A DNA stretch of 64,000 nucleotides from Chamaecrista fasciculata (GCA_003254925.1 QANZ01022461.1:1-64000); one strand, 5' to 3'; positions 1 to 12,862 are shown, counted from the first letter of the stretch. Numbers and translations are program-made. Notes: generated from the letters alone by a model not told the origin.

Positions 1-148
1 TGGGAACTGGAGCAAAGTTATAGGACCAAATTCGCACTTTGGCCAAAAAAAATTATCAAGTTGCAAAGCTTAATAATAATTTCAATATCTACATTTTTAA
101 AAGCGACACTAAACTATATAAAAATAACATAACTATTATATAATAATT

Positions 149-619
149 GGTCAAAGTGCAATTTTAGACACTTATCATTATGCTAGATTATAATCTAGCC
201 CTTTATATTTTTTTCATGTAATTTTGGTCTTACAATTTTTTCAAAAAATTTTATTTTTTATCTCAACAACTGGATGTGGTAATTCTTTCTCGTTTCAAGT
301 TTGATTACGATGAGTTTATAGCTATGTATTACTTTTGATAAGTCCTTTCTTTATCTAATCAGGATCTTCAGTAAACAAGACTAAATTGAACTTCAAAAGT
401 GAGTTGCTTATACTTTTCATAATCAAACGAGCAAATGTTATCATATATTTTCTCTTTTTAAGTGCAAATGCGATAAATTCAGAGTTATAAGATCAAATCA
501 GATTCTATTATTCTAAGACTAAAAATTGAAATTAGTAAGACCAAAATTACAAGAAAAAAAAATAAAAGACTGGATTGCAACCTACCATAAAGATAATGGA
601 TAAAAATACACTTTAGTCC
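149..619. mobile_element. Mutator-like foldback MITE, 471 bp
   Basis: The element begins GGTCAAAGTGC and ends in the inverted match GCACTTT/ACACTTTAGTCC. The two arms stay complementary for about 80 bases, including the TTTTGGTCTTAC block. It is flanked by a perfect 9-bp direct repeat, ATAATAATT, at 140-148 and 620-628. A 9-bp duplication with long inverted ends is the usual mark of Mutator-like elements. It has no coding capacity. A related but decayed sequence lies near 19866-20230. Confidence 0.8.
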
Positions 620-628
620 ATAATAATT

Positions 629-990
629 TATATCTCCTTTGTACTCTCAACTTTTTTCTATTTTCATATGACAAGGATTGCTTAACATTTAAACACAAAA
701 AACAATATCTATGATTCTTTACTAGAAAAAGAAAAGAGTGATAAATAAATAAAAGAAATCATTCCAAATATAAATGAATAACTTGTGTATGTCAATTTTT
801 TTTAGATTATATGGATAAATCGACCCAAAACCAAAAGACTTCAATACCATTAGCCCATTATAAGTAGCTGGATACTTTTTCTATTTGATGAGGTGCATTA
901 TTCTATTTTTATTTTTAGCGTTTTATCTTCATAGGTTGAAATTTCACAACATCATATTATAAAGTATCGTTTTTTCATAGGCCCACTCTA
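629..990. other. AT-rich spacer
   Basis: This is a spacer between the MITE and the mini-Helitron. I see no gene, RNA or clear repeat structure in it. Confidence 0.6.
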
Positions 991-1388
991 TCTATACTAA
1001 TATTATATGGCTCCACTTCTTTATAGTTCGGCAAAAATAGTGAATTAAAAAATTAAAAAAGAAAAAAAAATCACCACTCTCTCTCCCTACTCACTCCCCA
1101 CACTTCTTTAAAAAAATAAATGAATTAAAAAAATGCAAAAAACAATTAAAAATTAAAAAATGTCACCACTCTCTCTCTCCACTCACCCTCCCATATGAGG
1201 TAATTTCAAATTGGTCCTAAATATTTTATTTATTTTAGATGAGTCTTACATATATTTGTATAATTTCTCAAATTGGTCCCAAACTTACTCTTTTATCAAT
1301 ATAAAAATTTAATATAATCTTCAACTTTAAATTAATTCAAATGTTACATGTATATTGGCGTGCCCGTTAGGGCACACCAATCCCCTAG
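991..1388 (+). mobile_element. Non-autonomous mini-Helitron, 398 bp
   Basis: The 5' end is TCTATACTAATATTATATGG, preceded by A. The 3' end has the hairpin GTGCCCGTTAGGGCAC (about 1360-1375), then a short spacer and CTAG, followed by T. TC at the start, a hairpin close to a CTRR end, insertion between A and T, and no target duplication are the known Helitron marks. Two shorter relatives lie at 37169-37345 and 56129-56307. It encodes no Rep/helicase, so it would depend on an autonomous element elsewhere. Confidence 0.75.
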
Positions 1389-3335
1389 TAAATTATATTA
1401 GCCCACTCAAGGGTTAACCTGTGCCGAGTTCTGTTCATAATAAACTATTCAAGATTTGGTTATCAAGAAGACATCAAGCTGCAGTTCTCAATCTTTATCC
1501 CTTTTGTTTTTTCTTTGTAACCTTGAACTATAGAAATTATACTTTGAGAGGTCAAATTCCACCATCGGTCCCTTGTTTTAATATGATCCTTTATCTTTTC
1601 GTTTTTTTTCCAAAACAATTATTCTTATTTACATGATTTTTTTTTTAAATTAGTCTCACTCAACTGATTGAATTTATTTACATTTATTTTATTTTAGATT
1701 TAAATATGATTAGTCAAAATCATTGATTAAAGTGAAGCTAGCTGAATTTACTCAAGAAACGAATGAAGTTAACTATATTTTTTTTTATTTCAAATTTAAA
1801 TGTAAAAAATTCAGAGGTAGAGTTGCATTTAATTTTGGCAAAAAAAAAAAGTTGCATTTAATATGAGTCTTCCTCTCACCCAATTGAAGTTGTAAATATG
1901 ATCAAATTAAGTTTTAAAATTGAAATTCACCGTATAATTTGACTTAATAGTCAATACGACATTATTTAACAATTAATAAAAAAAAATCAAATCCTGACGT
2001 GTATGATTGTCGAATCATTTATATATATACATATCAAACTTGGATTGAGCAAAAAAAAAAAAGAACTAGAAATCCCACGCCATGGGTTTCTTTTGATTAT
2101 TACAGCAAGAAATCAAGATGATGATGGTTTGAGCAATAAGGAAGAGACAATTAGCTTTTAACGTTAAAGATTAGCATTATTGTCTCTATTTGAAAAGACA
2201 TTAAAACCCCTCTAGCTTCCAGACTCTTCTTCTTTTATCATTTCTCTCTTCTACATTTAAGTGCCTCAACGTACTGCAGAAAACGCCTCACTTTATATTT
2301 GTTTTTCTTTTTTGTTGTCTGCTCTATGAAGCTTCGCATATATTAATATGGATTCAATCTATATGCCACACTTAATTATAATAAAATGAGTCCAGTCCAC
2401 AATTTCATTCATAAAATCTCAAATTCAAGGTTTTGTTTAAATTACTTACTAATTAGATTAATATAGTAGTATCGTATTGATACACTTTATATTTATTATA
2501 TAAACTTAAAGGTGAAAACTTTGGAGATTTGGACTTAAAGGGGATAAAGAGAAACCATATTCATTTATGGTTTTTGCCTTTGGGCCGATCATTCACTCAA
2601 TTTGCAAGTGGCATCTTAAAGACTATGTTGTGAAGAAAGGTACTAGTCTAGGGAGGGACGGCAATAATGAATATTGAATAACCAGGAAATTATAGGCTTT
2701 TCCAGAAGTATGATCATACAAGTGCACTAGGAATAATTAAATAATAATGATAATAATTTAACAGTCATTTTATTTCCAATATTTTTTGATTATTTGAAAA
2801 AAGTTTAGTACTACTTTCTTGTGTATGCTTGCCTGCTTGCTTGTGCTTACTTCGCAAAAAAGAAGATTCTCCACAATCACTTCTTTCTCCTTCATTGTCC
2901 ACTCTCTCTCTCTATCTCTCAATCTTTCCCTTATACCGAAGCTTAACTTTAACAAATTACAAGTTATACTATCCAAAATTCCAATTAGATCGGTCTTGGG
3001 TAGGATATTTCATATTTTGCTGCATCATAGCTCCTTCTTCTTCTTTTACTTCTTATTTTCTGCAGAACTTTTTTAAACGCTCAATTCTGTTGTTTTCTAA
3101 GGATTTCTTCATCTGTTTATCTTTTTAATCAATTTCTTAAGTTAGAGCTAGTACTATGTATATATGTTTTCGTCTGACTTTTCTTCTACATATGAGGTAG
3201 TCTTCACTTATCAATTCTGAGAATTTCACTCTTGAAACAGACATTCTTTTAAGCTCTGCCTCTTAGCAGATTTGATCATCAGTTTCTCCTCTCTCTTTTT
3301 CCTTTCTTTTTTTCCTAATTTTTCTTTTTAGTCCT
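1389..3335. other. Intergenic region and putative promoter of the GH17 gene
   Basis: No coding region is supported here; the short ORFs are low-complexity. From about 2880 the sequence turns pyrimidine-rich (CTCTCTCTCTAT around 2903-2920 and CTTCTTC tracts near 3028-3050), as is common in plant core promoters and 5' leaders. The leader of the gene starting at 3336 probably lies between about 3000 and 3335. I could not fix a TATA box or transcription start. Confidence 0.5.
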
Positions 3336-5564
3336 ATGATGGGAGGAGTGAAACATAGTGGGGTTCTTGTGTTCTTGTTTCTTAGTAGTGTTACGTTGTT
3401 GTGTAGTCGAGTGAGTGGAATAGGAGTGAATTGGGGGACACAATCAACACACCCTTTGCCAGCAACCACGGTGGTGAAAATGCTAAAAGACAATGGAATT
3501 CAGAAGGTAAAATTATTTGATGCAGATTCTGATATTTTGGATGCTCTGAAGAAATCAGGGATACAAGTTATGGTGGGAATTCCAAATGACATGCTCAACT
3601 CACTGGCTAACAGTGTGCAAGCTGCTGAAAAATGGGTTTCCAAGAACATCTCAACTCACGTTTCTTCTGGTGGAGTTGACATCAGGTAAAATAAAACCAA
3701 AACCCTTAATTTTTCTTTCATGCAATCCAGTAAGAAGGCTTTCAATCGAATAAGTAACTAAAATGACAGATTGACTGCTAAGGTTTTACTAGTTAGGAAA
3801 ATATTGTGTTATGGTTTGACATGTATATAGCCCACAAGCTTTGAAAATCATTACTAAAATGACAGATTGACTGCTAAGGTTTTACTAGTTGTCTCCGAAT
3901 GTTTGAACTCCAATCACCATTTAGTCATTTATGGGTTCAATACTTCACAAAAGTCCACCCAACTTGCAAGACTCTCACTGTTACTCCTTGTCTAGTTGTC
4001 CTCCTGCTATAGAAGCATTTATGACTAATTGTTTACTGATATCTCTGAATTTTAAGTTGGGAATATAAAATACCCCCAAGGTTTTAAAAATTGATCTCCT
4101 TACAACTTGTATCACTCTGTACTATTTTGTCAACATTTCGTCTAATTATCACCATTTTATGTCGAAAAGTGAGGCTTTTCTAAGGGTGGTGACTGTTGAG
4201 TGGTCGAATTTAAAAATTTAGAGACTCTGTCTATCAACTTATTTGAACTCAATGGTATTTTGTACCCTAAGCTAAAACTTAAGAGTTGTAAGTGATTCTT
4301 AAAAGTTCAAAGGATGTATTTGTCAATTTTTACAACTTTTATACCTCCACCTAAAATTCAGGAATGTTAAATTACATTTTAATCTTTTTACTCTGTCTAT
4401 GTATGTTGTTGCAAGTGTGTGTATCTTGAATTTGCTTACCTATTATTTCTTCTAATTTTTGCAAGGTATGTTGCAGTAGGGAATGAGCCTTTCTTATCAA
4501 CATACAATGGTACCTTTGAATCCACAACTCTTCCAGCTCTTCAGAACATCCAATCAGCTCTCATAAAATCCGGTTTAGGCAACCAAGTGAAAGTCACTGT
4601 CCCTCTAAACGCCGACGTATATCAGAGTTCATCGGAAAAGCCTTCCGACGGTGACTTCCGGCCGGACATCCACGACCTCATGCTTCAGATTGTCAAGTTC
4701 TTGAGTGACAATGGAGCCTCATTCACTGTAAACATCTATCCCTTCATTAGCCTCTACAAAGATCCAAACTTTCCGGTTGACTATGCTTTCTTCAACGGCT
4801 ACCAGAGTGCTATAAACGACAATGGAAAAGTATACGACAATGTGTTTGATGCCAACCATGATACACTTGTATGGGCACTTCAAAAAAATGGGTTTGGGAA
4901 CTTACCAATAATTGTAGGAGAAATAGGGTGGCCTACAGATGGAGACAAAAATGCAAATCTTCAATATGCTCAGCGTTTCAATCAAGGCTTCATGTCTCGT
5001 TTTATTGCTGGTAAAGGGACTCCAATGAGACCTGGTCCTGTGGATGCTTATTTGTTCAGTCTTATTGATGAGGATAACAAGAGTATTCAACCAGGAAATT
5101 TTGAACGTCATTGGGGTATTTTTTACTTTGATGGTCAACCTAAGTACCAGCTAAATCTTGGGTCATCAAAAAATGGCTTAGTGGGTGCTAGTGGTGTGCA
5201 TTATCTGGCTAAGAAGTGGTGTGTTTTGAAGCCTTCAGCGAACCTTAATGATGATCAAGTGGCACCAAGTGTGGCTTATGCTTGTCAGAATGCAGATTGT
5301 ACTAGTCTTGGATATGGGACTTCATGTGGGAATTTGGATGCAAGGGGTAATATTTCTTATGCATTTAATAGTTACTACCAAGTGAATGACCAGCTTGAGA
5401 GTGCTTGTAAATTCCCAGGACTATCAGTTGTCACTCAAACTGATCCTTCAGTTGGAGATTGCAAATTCAGAATTATGATCCAGACAGATTCTGCTGACCC
5501 ACATGCCGTAATTGGGTCTTACACGATGTTACTGTTTTTATTTTTTATTTTTACCATTCTGTAA
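3336..5564 (+). CDS. GPI-anchored glucan endo-1,3-beta-glucosidase, GH17 plus X8 domain
   Basis: The model has two exons, 3336-3685 and 4466-5564, with a phase-2 GT-AG intron of 780 bp. It encodes 482 residues. The enzyme hydrolyses beta-1,3-glucan (callose) at the cell surface, wall or plasmodesmata. A signal peptide covers about residues 1-28 and the mature chain starts at IGVNWG. The GH17 catalytic domain holds the acid/base in VAVGNEPF (E124, formed right at the splice junction) and the nucleophile in VGEIGWPT (E269). A six-cysteine X8/CBM43 domain starts at KKWCVL (about residue 366). The C-terminus is hydrophobic ([13 protein letters not shown]) after a small-residue stretch, fitting a GPI-attachment signal. 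Length and order match plant endo-1,3-beta-glucosidases of the GPI-anchored X8 class. The exact paralogue is not determined. No frame breaks are visible. An in-frame ATG at 4419 is intronic. Confidence 0.93.
3757..3890. repeat. 37-bp direct repeat in the GH17 intron
   Basis: The block CTAAAATGACAGATTGACTG plus the following GCTAAGGTTTTACTAGTT occurs at about 3758-3794 and again at about 3853-3890, essentially identical and 95 bp apart. It lies wholly in the intron. It looks like a recent local duplication without coding effect. Confidence 0.8.
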
Positions 5565-6618
5565 TCTAAGATTTTAACTTGAAGGTTTTCTTTATATATG
5601 CTCTGTATGTATATTGGGAGAATGTAAACAGAAGAAAAAGAAGATTAGACAACATACTAAATGTAACATCATATCCTTGGAAAATTTATTGTACACATGC
5701 TATTATATCATATGCTTTCAGAGAATCATATCATTTCAAATTTCAATCCTCAGTTTTGAGCCATACAATCTTCCATTGCTTTCTTGGCCATCGGATATAT
5801 TCTACCGGAATACTCTCAACTCTTCTATGCCTAATATACGAAGAGGAGAAACAAAAAAACAATATTTATTTATACAAATTAATACACAGATATTTGACAA
5901 ACCTAGAAAGCTCAAAGAGAAACGAAATAGTGATTCGGTCTTGTACTACGTGAGTTGCATATATAATACACACTCAGATATTTGATCATTAAGTAGAAAA
6001 ATTGAACAGTCACCATGAAGCCTTGTTTTGACTGTAAGATTCTGTTCAGTTATCTCAAATCAAAGTTCCACTGTACCAATTAGCTTGTATAAACTCGTTA
6101 TATCATCTCCCCAGCTTTATGACATAATCAAACCGGCCCAAAAGCAAAACCTGAAAGAGATCCACGTGAAAAAAAAACTTATATTATCTCACATAGCTCT
6201 ATGACATAATCTAACCGGCCAGAAAGTAAAGCCTGAAAGAGATCTATCATCTACGTAAGAAATAAATTTATATTATCTCACACAGCTCTATGACATAATC
6301 TATCCTCAGAAATCAGAATGAGATAACAGCTACGTCGCCGAAAGATAATAAAGGAGTTTTGTCACATTACTCAAATTTTGAGACAGGATTGTATCAGATG
6401 ACTGGTTTAAGAGATAAATTAACTGAAAGGTATGACCTTGAATTTGTCACTTGCACCTATGGACTAGAAAATATATATGTTGCCTAAGCCACTTGAAAAA
6501 TCATTTTAGCATGTACCATGCGTTGGGATTGATCCATCAAATTAGGTATTCAGAGAAAATACAGAGTCTTATTAAAAGAGAGAGAAATAATGGACTGGCA
6601 GCATACCATAGTCGTGAG
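5565..6618. other. Convergent intergenic region between the GH17 and endonuclease V genes
   Basis: The two genes converge here, so the region should contain both 3' UTRs. The ORFs seen at 5579-5985 are AT-rich and lack protein-like composition. A local tandem repeat occupies 6113-6302 and is listed separately. The stretch 6519-6651, which includes the end of endonuclease V exon 8, is partly duplicated at 17671-17812. Confidence 0.6.
6113..6302. repeat. Imperfect tandem repeat, about 85-90 bp unit
   Basis: The motif AGCTCTATGACATAATCT recurs at about 6113, 6195 and 6282. The intervening sequence (CCGGCC, AAAGCCTGAAAGAGATC, TTATATTATCTCACA) is also shared, giving two full units and one partial unit. 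It sits just beyond the endonuclease V stop codon, probably in or past its 3' UTR. Confidence 0.8.
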
Positions 6619-8894
6619 TTACAAAGGTCCGGCACTGGTATTGATTTGAAGCTTCCGGATGTAGTCTCTTGATCTTATATCAGCCTGCAGTCAAATTGGA
6701 GATAACTCAGAAATGGAATATAGCTGGAGTTTAGCTAAAGCTATGCAATGAAAAACTTTGCCAGATACTCTAATCCAAAAATGAATCAGCCAGATGAAAG
6801 AAGAAACACTAAATCAAGCTGACTTTGAATATCTGACACTGGATTTTTGTAATATGGATATAAGTAAACCAGATGAGAATCAATCAAGGCAAGGCCACAC
6901 GTAAATTTTAAATAGAAGCAGTTTTTGAGTGAGAGAAGATTCAACATTAAAACTTAATAAGAAAGGCATGAAATGTTCTATTTACTTTGTCTGCTTTGCA
7001 GTAAAAGAGCACGTATTGTATTCATTATTCATGTACTGAATTCAGGAGATTTCTTATGTTTTACATTTCGAGTGGCAAAAGGTTTCACCTGCCTAATAGG
7101 TTCTGGCACTCGATACTTGCAAGTCATCTGAACAATTGTAATTGCAGTGGCAAGTGATACCCGATGACCAATTGATATAAATATTGGCTTTACAGATCCC
7201 TGTGTTGATCTCATGGCCTGAAAGTATTGAGCATGTCAAATCAAGATATCAAGCTGAAATCACCCTAAACTGGATTTTAGATGTTTAGAGGAGTCAAAGC
7301 TTGTTTAGATTCTAATCAAGCACGCCAAACCAAGACATCAAGATGAAGTGCAGAAACACAGAAAACTGAAATTTAGCAGTTTTATAGGTAAGCTTAATCT
7401 TGTTTACCATGAGAATGCCACATGCAACACTTTGTAAAGGCAAATAGTAACCAGCACATGATTGTTAATTTTACTAATCAAATGAGAACAAGTGCGAAAA
7501 CATTAATGTCTTACCGCTCCCCATATATGCCCAGAGCATCCAACCAAAGTAACAAAATCTTTAACATGGTTTTCTTCAGCTTCAAGAAGCTGTCTCACTC
7601 TCGTTCGATTAAGACCATCCACATGATGCAGCTGGAACATATGGAGTTAATTAAGTATTTGGGTTAATTTTCAGAGCTCCTTAACAAGTATAGCAGATAT
7701 AACTTTTCATTAAATGAAAAAGCACGCAGAGACCATGATTGTGAAAATCTATGAAACATCTGTTTTGTGGCATATGAGACAGAGAAAAGAAGTAATTTGG
7801 CTATATTTTAGGATTTATCAATACTAACATTCTTTCCTATCCCGATTGTTGGGAGATCAGCCACAACCCCGAGATGACATGCCAGGCCAAAACCTGCAGA
7901 AATTAAGGGTTAGAAACTTTCTATGGTAAATATTAGAATGTTCTCAACATGTTTTCAGAAAAATCACTTGCCTCGGGGATGGAGTATTCCATTTCCATCT
8001 ACCAATAACAACTGTCAACGATATCAACAGAACCTATTATTAAGATGACGAAAAACATTAAGTGCAGACAATATGAGACTCAGAGAGTGTTAGAAATAAA
8101 TTATGGTCTAGCTACCAAGTCGTTCAATGAAAAAACATAACATCTGGTAAGTTTTTCAACTTATTACCAAGTTATACACTCTTTCAAGTAATTCCTCCGA
8201 CATAATTCTATTGAATTTTGAATAAATTACAAAGTTTCAAAGGCATACCACAATTACCTGCGGATAGAAAGGATTATTGCTTTTCTTCATTTTCTCTAGA
8301 AGCTCTAGAAGAACTGGCGCCTAAAATAAGAAGATGAATCAATCTTAGTAACCTGAAACATATATATTTAACAAAAAGATAAAAGAAACAAATTAGAACC
8401 TCTCTGAATGCGAGGAAGCCAGGAACGTAAGGAACATGAACAGTGACGAAAGAGAAATCCTCATACAGAACTTGTGAATTGCGAAAATCTAACACCACAA
8501 GGGTTCCACATGCCATTGATGGATCATCCTTTGAGAAGCTTATATCAACTCCACCGACATATCTCAATATTTCGAACGCTCCTTCTTCCTCTTTGGAATC
8601 AGCTGCTTGTGTGCTTATGCCTGTGGGCGAAGGTAATTTCCACGCGAAATTATCTTCCGTAATCAGCTTTGTCTTGAGAAAATCTTGAGCACTGAGAAGG
8701 AAAATCGAAGAAACAAAAGAAGAGAGAAATGTAAATATAGTTTGATTGCGCTTGATTGATTGACTACCGGAAGATTCTCGAATTTAGATATGAGTAAGTA
8801 AAAGAGTCACACACGCTATCCAGTTTTTCTGGTGATCGTGCGACGAAGGGGATGAATCCGACGATGTTTCTTCGCTTTTGGATTGCTTTTCCAT
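6619..8894 (-). CDS. ENDOV: Endonuclease V family protein
   Basis: There are eight exons on the minus strand: 8815-8894, 8400-8691, 8258-8320, 7972-8011, 7829-7893, 7515-7631, 7089-7217 and 6619-6684. Every phase closes and the product is 283 residues. The family cleaves nucleic acids 3' of deoxyinosine or inosine; eukaryotic members act largely on inosine-containing RNA. Visible family residues are D76 in YVGGVDISF, the PYVP wedge motif at 114-117, E124 in FLAFRE, D150 in LLLVDGNG and H237 in ISIGHRVS. These match the catalytic Asp, Glu, Asp and His of known EndoV enzymes. The C-terminus reads PEPIRQ then ADIRSRDY, as in homologues. The start at 8894 is the first ATG before a poorly conserved Ser-rich tail. 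Intron 4 uses a GC donor (7970-7971). If intron 7 is retained, the frame runs on for 19 codons to a stop at 7029. Confidence 0.93.
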
Positions 8895-10079
8895 TGATTG
8901 GTATCAGAAATGGAGATCTGAGAAAACAATCGATTCTCATAACACGAGTCGGCGGTTCAATCTGTGACTGTTTTTGATTTCTGATTGAAGTTATATCAGT
9001 ATCACCGAAGAAATTTATCATTATGATTGTGTTTTTCCACTAAATTTTGTTATTAATTAGATTAGATTAGTGCCATAATAAAATAGAGATGAAGTGTTAT
9101 TCAATTTCTAAATTTGTCCCACTTTTATGATTTCTTATTAGTTATAAAAGAACAAGCTTGAAACTTGAAAGTAAAAATCAGATTATCCCATTTCATACAA
9201 TTTATTTACATGCTACCCAATTAAATATCACACATTTCGATTTCATGCAAAAATCCATGAATCTGTGTATTTGGTTTTCTCTCCTAGACTTGGAGACATC
9301 CACACTAGCTCAATAATAATTTTAAAACAATTGAACAATAGGGAGATTCATTTCCTTTCTTTTCTCCTTTTTTTTTTTTTCATCTTCTCTTCTTTCCCTT
9401 GTTTCCTTTTGCCAAAAACCAGTTTTCTTTTTAAAAAAGAATCCCATATAAAATTGATACAAGTATATTTGGTTCGGACTTAAACAAGGTAACCTATTTC
9501 ACAAATATCAAACTCCTGCAAGTTAAACATATATATCCACAAAGTACTAACAACAATCCATTTTTAAATAACAAAGTGCAGTATACTCTAATTATCAATC
9601 TTCATTACTACCCTAAAAATTAAAATCCAACTTTATAACCGAACAAGCTAAGCCCCATGCTGATTTGAATGTTGAATCTGGCAAGACAAACTTAAATACA
9701 AACAGAATCCCATCTAGTAACTTTCTTTTCACATGGTTTTTTGCTTTTTGCAAGTAACTTTTCTTTTCACATGGTTTTTAGCTAAAGCAAAAAAGAGAAG
9801 GACGAGATGTTGAACAAAACAAAGGCCAAAAACATAAGAGAATACTAAGCAATCACTAACCATCTGTCTATCTATATATAATAAATCCATCCCCAAAATT
9901 ACAAAGGAGGTTCTCGGATCATACCTAACAAAAAAATGCATCAGATGATCGGGTTAGATATACAAAAAATTGAAGCAACAGCTTTTCATAGCAGCAACAC
10001 TAAATAACAGCGAATTCTATAACACTGATGTACTTGCTTTTCTTCAAAAATCTTTCAATTGATAGAAGGCCTAAGGGGA
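8895..10079. other. Intergenic region upstream of endonuclease V and downstream of the DDT gene
   Basis: It should hold the 5' leader and promoter of endonuclease V (right of 8894) and the 3' UTR of the DDT-domain gene (left of 10080). A short direct repeat, CTTTTCACATGGTTTT, occurs twice at about 9723-9779. I see no gene or clear transposon ends. Confidence 0.5.
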
Positions 10080-12862
10080 CTAGGATATATCTATTATGTC
10101 TTCTTTCGCTTCATCATCTGAATCAGGCACGACAAAAGTTGCTAGGGCAGAATTTCGGACAGGTCTTTGTCTCAATATACGATTTGCTGTCAGGCCTCTG
10201 CTTTCTAGAACAGCGTGGCTAGAGACTCCAGCTAGCCTCTTACTACGGCGAACTCCCACGGCGAAGGAATCTGCATGGCTTGTATGAAATTACCACTCAG
10301 TATCATCATCACCATCATCCCTCAATACCCATGATTCTTAATTGCATTACCAATGTCAAAAAAATGTAACGAGGGTTCAAGTTTTACTAATATGTCTGGG
10401 GGTTTAAAAATGAGGGAATGTAACAAATGGACCCTCTTAAAGACCCCAATTCTTTCATTTTTTATTTTTTCATTGTTTAGATAATGAATCATCCCCAAAC
10501 AGCTAACTTGACTAATCTACGACTCATCCATTAACATTGAGAATAATCCGGAAATCACCAAGTACAAAGCATCCATTGGAAAATATCAGAAGTTAAAAAC
10601 AATAATTTTCCAAATCAACATCACTTAAAAGTAGGTGAGAGGCCACAAAAAAGTATGTGCCATGCAAATGTCGAAATATAATGGTGATCTTACCGATAGC
10701 CCTGCAAGCTAGTGTTTCTTGCCTTTGTTTTCGTTTCAGTGCTCTTACTTTTTTCTGCAGATTTAAACAGTAGTTCTTAAAATTAATATACCAATTGCCA
10801 AACATGGATGAGTGTGCAACGTTGAAAAACGAATACTGGATCATTGTAAAAATTATTCTCATTTACCATGTAAAGTTCTTCAAAATAAGGTATAGCATCT
10901 CTTTTAATTTTCTGGGCAATAGTAACTTCTTCTGCTTTTTCGCTAGATGAGTATTCTTCCTGTCATTAAACAATTAACCAAGTAAATTAAGGTTTCCAAT
11001 TCAGAAAAGGCTGTAAGTTTGATCTTACCGCTACTTTAGAGAATTCTTCAAAATTGGAGGCCAATGTTTCCCATTGAAAATTGATGGTTGGAGGCTGAAA
11101 ACATTCATTGCCCTCGACCTCTGCCTTTGCTTCCAGTGTGAATATTTCCTTGTACAGTCGGTGGCCTGTTGCATTTGCATCATACCTATGATAGAAATAG
11201 CCGGATAGATAAACAATAAGCATTAAAAAAAATGAAAAAATAGAAAACCTGGAATATAACGAGAATATTACCAATAGAAACTTCCTTGCCCATCTCCCCC
11301 ATATGGTTCTTTACGGAAAGAAGATATTTGAGTTCCTTTTTTCAAAGCATCTTTTATGTATGAAACTGCATCGTATTGCTGAAAAACAAGCACCAAGAAA
11401 ACATATATACTAAGTGGAGATCAAACCAGGAGAACTACCTAGTCAAAAGAATGCAGAAATATCCTAAATATATTAAAAAAAGAGCTAAATCTTAAGATAC
11501 TAGTGAGAAGTACTATACATCCGCTCTAACTTCACACAGTGCTTTAAGGAGTAATAATCGATCCAGCGGATCAAGTTTTTTATACTTGGATATCTCCTCT
11601 CTGCACAAGCATATAAATGACGTCAGTTATCTTCATGCCATGAAAATTACATCTATCTAACATAATTGGTGCATCACTAGTAGTACCCTTCGGATGGCAC
11701 AAGCGGAATCTTCCCTTCAGCAACCTGTAGCAACTCTTATCAGCAATAGGAAGGCAAAAGACAAACGCAAAAGGCCAAAAAGACAATTAGGCTTATTAAG
11801 ACTCACCCATGGCCACCACTCAGTCAGTTTCTTACAAAGTACAGTCACCCATGCATCAGATTCATCCAGTGTTTTACTTACAGGTGGGATTCCCTAGAAA
11901 ATGTACAGATGAAAGAGGAATTCAGAAAGGAACTAAATCGGACTAAAATGGGAATAATAAGGCAGGAAGCTATCAAAAGAAGTATGTAAACTATATGAAA
12001 GAGGAGAATGATTAATTTACTTTGAGTAGTTAAGCTAATATGCAGATATTTAGCTTGTGTCATTTTTGCTTTACTTTTAAACTTACAAGCAAGAGAATGA
12101 GAAAAAGGGAGAAAATATCAGCTTCTTTTCCTAAATAACTGATGATTCATTGAATCATGGCCTATAGTAGTCATAAAGGTGCATTCAAATTCCACGAAAA
12201 CATATAAATGATGCAGAAATGACAAACTACAATTTTAAAACGTCCAGAACAAAATTGCAGTTGGACAACTAAATCGTCTTAAGACACATCAGCTTACTTC
12301 CTTTATAGAGATTTCAAAATATTGTATACAAAAAGCAACTAAATGATTAATGCGAACAGCAAAGAAACAATCGCTTGGTGGAAAGAAATACGAATTGGCA
12401 TTAACTAGCGAGCATCAGCTACCTTCAAGATTACAACATGAAGCCGAGCTAGTGAAGCGTCAGGCTTTATGAGTCCCATCTCTATTTCTTCAGCCGATAG
12501 TTTCAAACGCTCATCAAATATTGGCCCAAACACCTGAATTAGGTCAATATGACAGAAGTCAAATTACATCATCGAATCTGAAGCAATACTAAAGATATTA
12601 AACACTAAACATCGTACTATACTTTCACTGAAACACTTCGGTTTTAGAAAATCCCAATATCAAGAAAACGAAGCCAACCACTTTCCAATACCCATATCAA
12701 ACAAAAAACAATGGCAGTAAATCTTACGTCCAAGAAATTCAGAACAGAAGCTAGTTCCCATCGTCTACGCAGCTTCATAACCTCCGTTTGCAGAGGATTT
12801 TCATTTTCCTTTTCACAGCTCATATCTTGGATGCGCATCGCAAAAGGAGGGTTTAGTGACAT
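10080..12862 (-). CDS. DDT/WHIM-domain chromatin protein, DDR4-like
   Basis: There are ten exons on the minus strand: 12728-12862, 12423-12533, 11807-11893, 11687-11724, 11519-11600, 11272-11378, 11029-11185, 10867-10959, 10694-10754 and 10080-10270. All phases agree and the product is 353 residues. An N-terminal DDT-like segment runs about residues 30-90 (RRRWELASVLNFLD, then VFGPIFDERL and LHVVILKGIPP). A WHIM-like part follows (WWPWVAEGKIPLV, KYKKLDPLDRLLLLKALCEV). Then come KKGTQISSF, GSFYWYDANATGHRLY and a basic helix KKVRALKRKQRQ. The tail holds a basic patch, RRSKRLAG, and an acidic end, VVPDSDDEAKED. Plant proteins of this layout are annotated as DDT-domain DDR proteins, and DDT proteins partner ISWI remodellers in the nucleus. 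The DDR4 name is from memory of the layout. The acceptor of the last exon has a weak pyrimidine tract, so the C-terminal 64 codons are the least certain part. Confidence 0.85.

Noticed and set aside
2819-3128. Two overlapping plus-strand ORFs before the glucanase
   Set aside because: CT-rich leader or promoter sequence; the Ser/Leu/Phe-rich composition is expected by chance there.
4419-4465. In-frame ATG giving a longer second-exon ORF for the glucanase
   Set aside because: It lies in the intron before the GCAAG acceptor; exon 1 supplies the signal peptide and first third of the GH17 domain, and the joined frame is exact.
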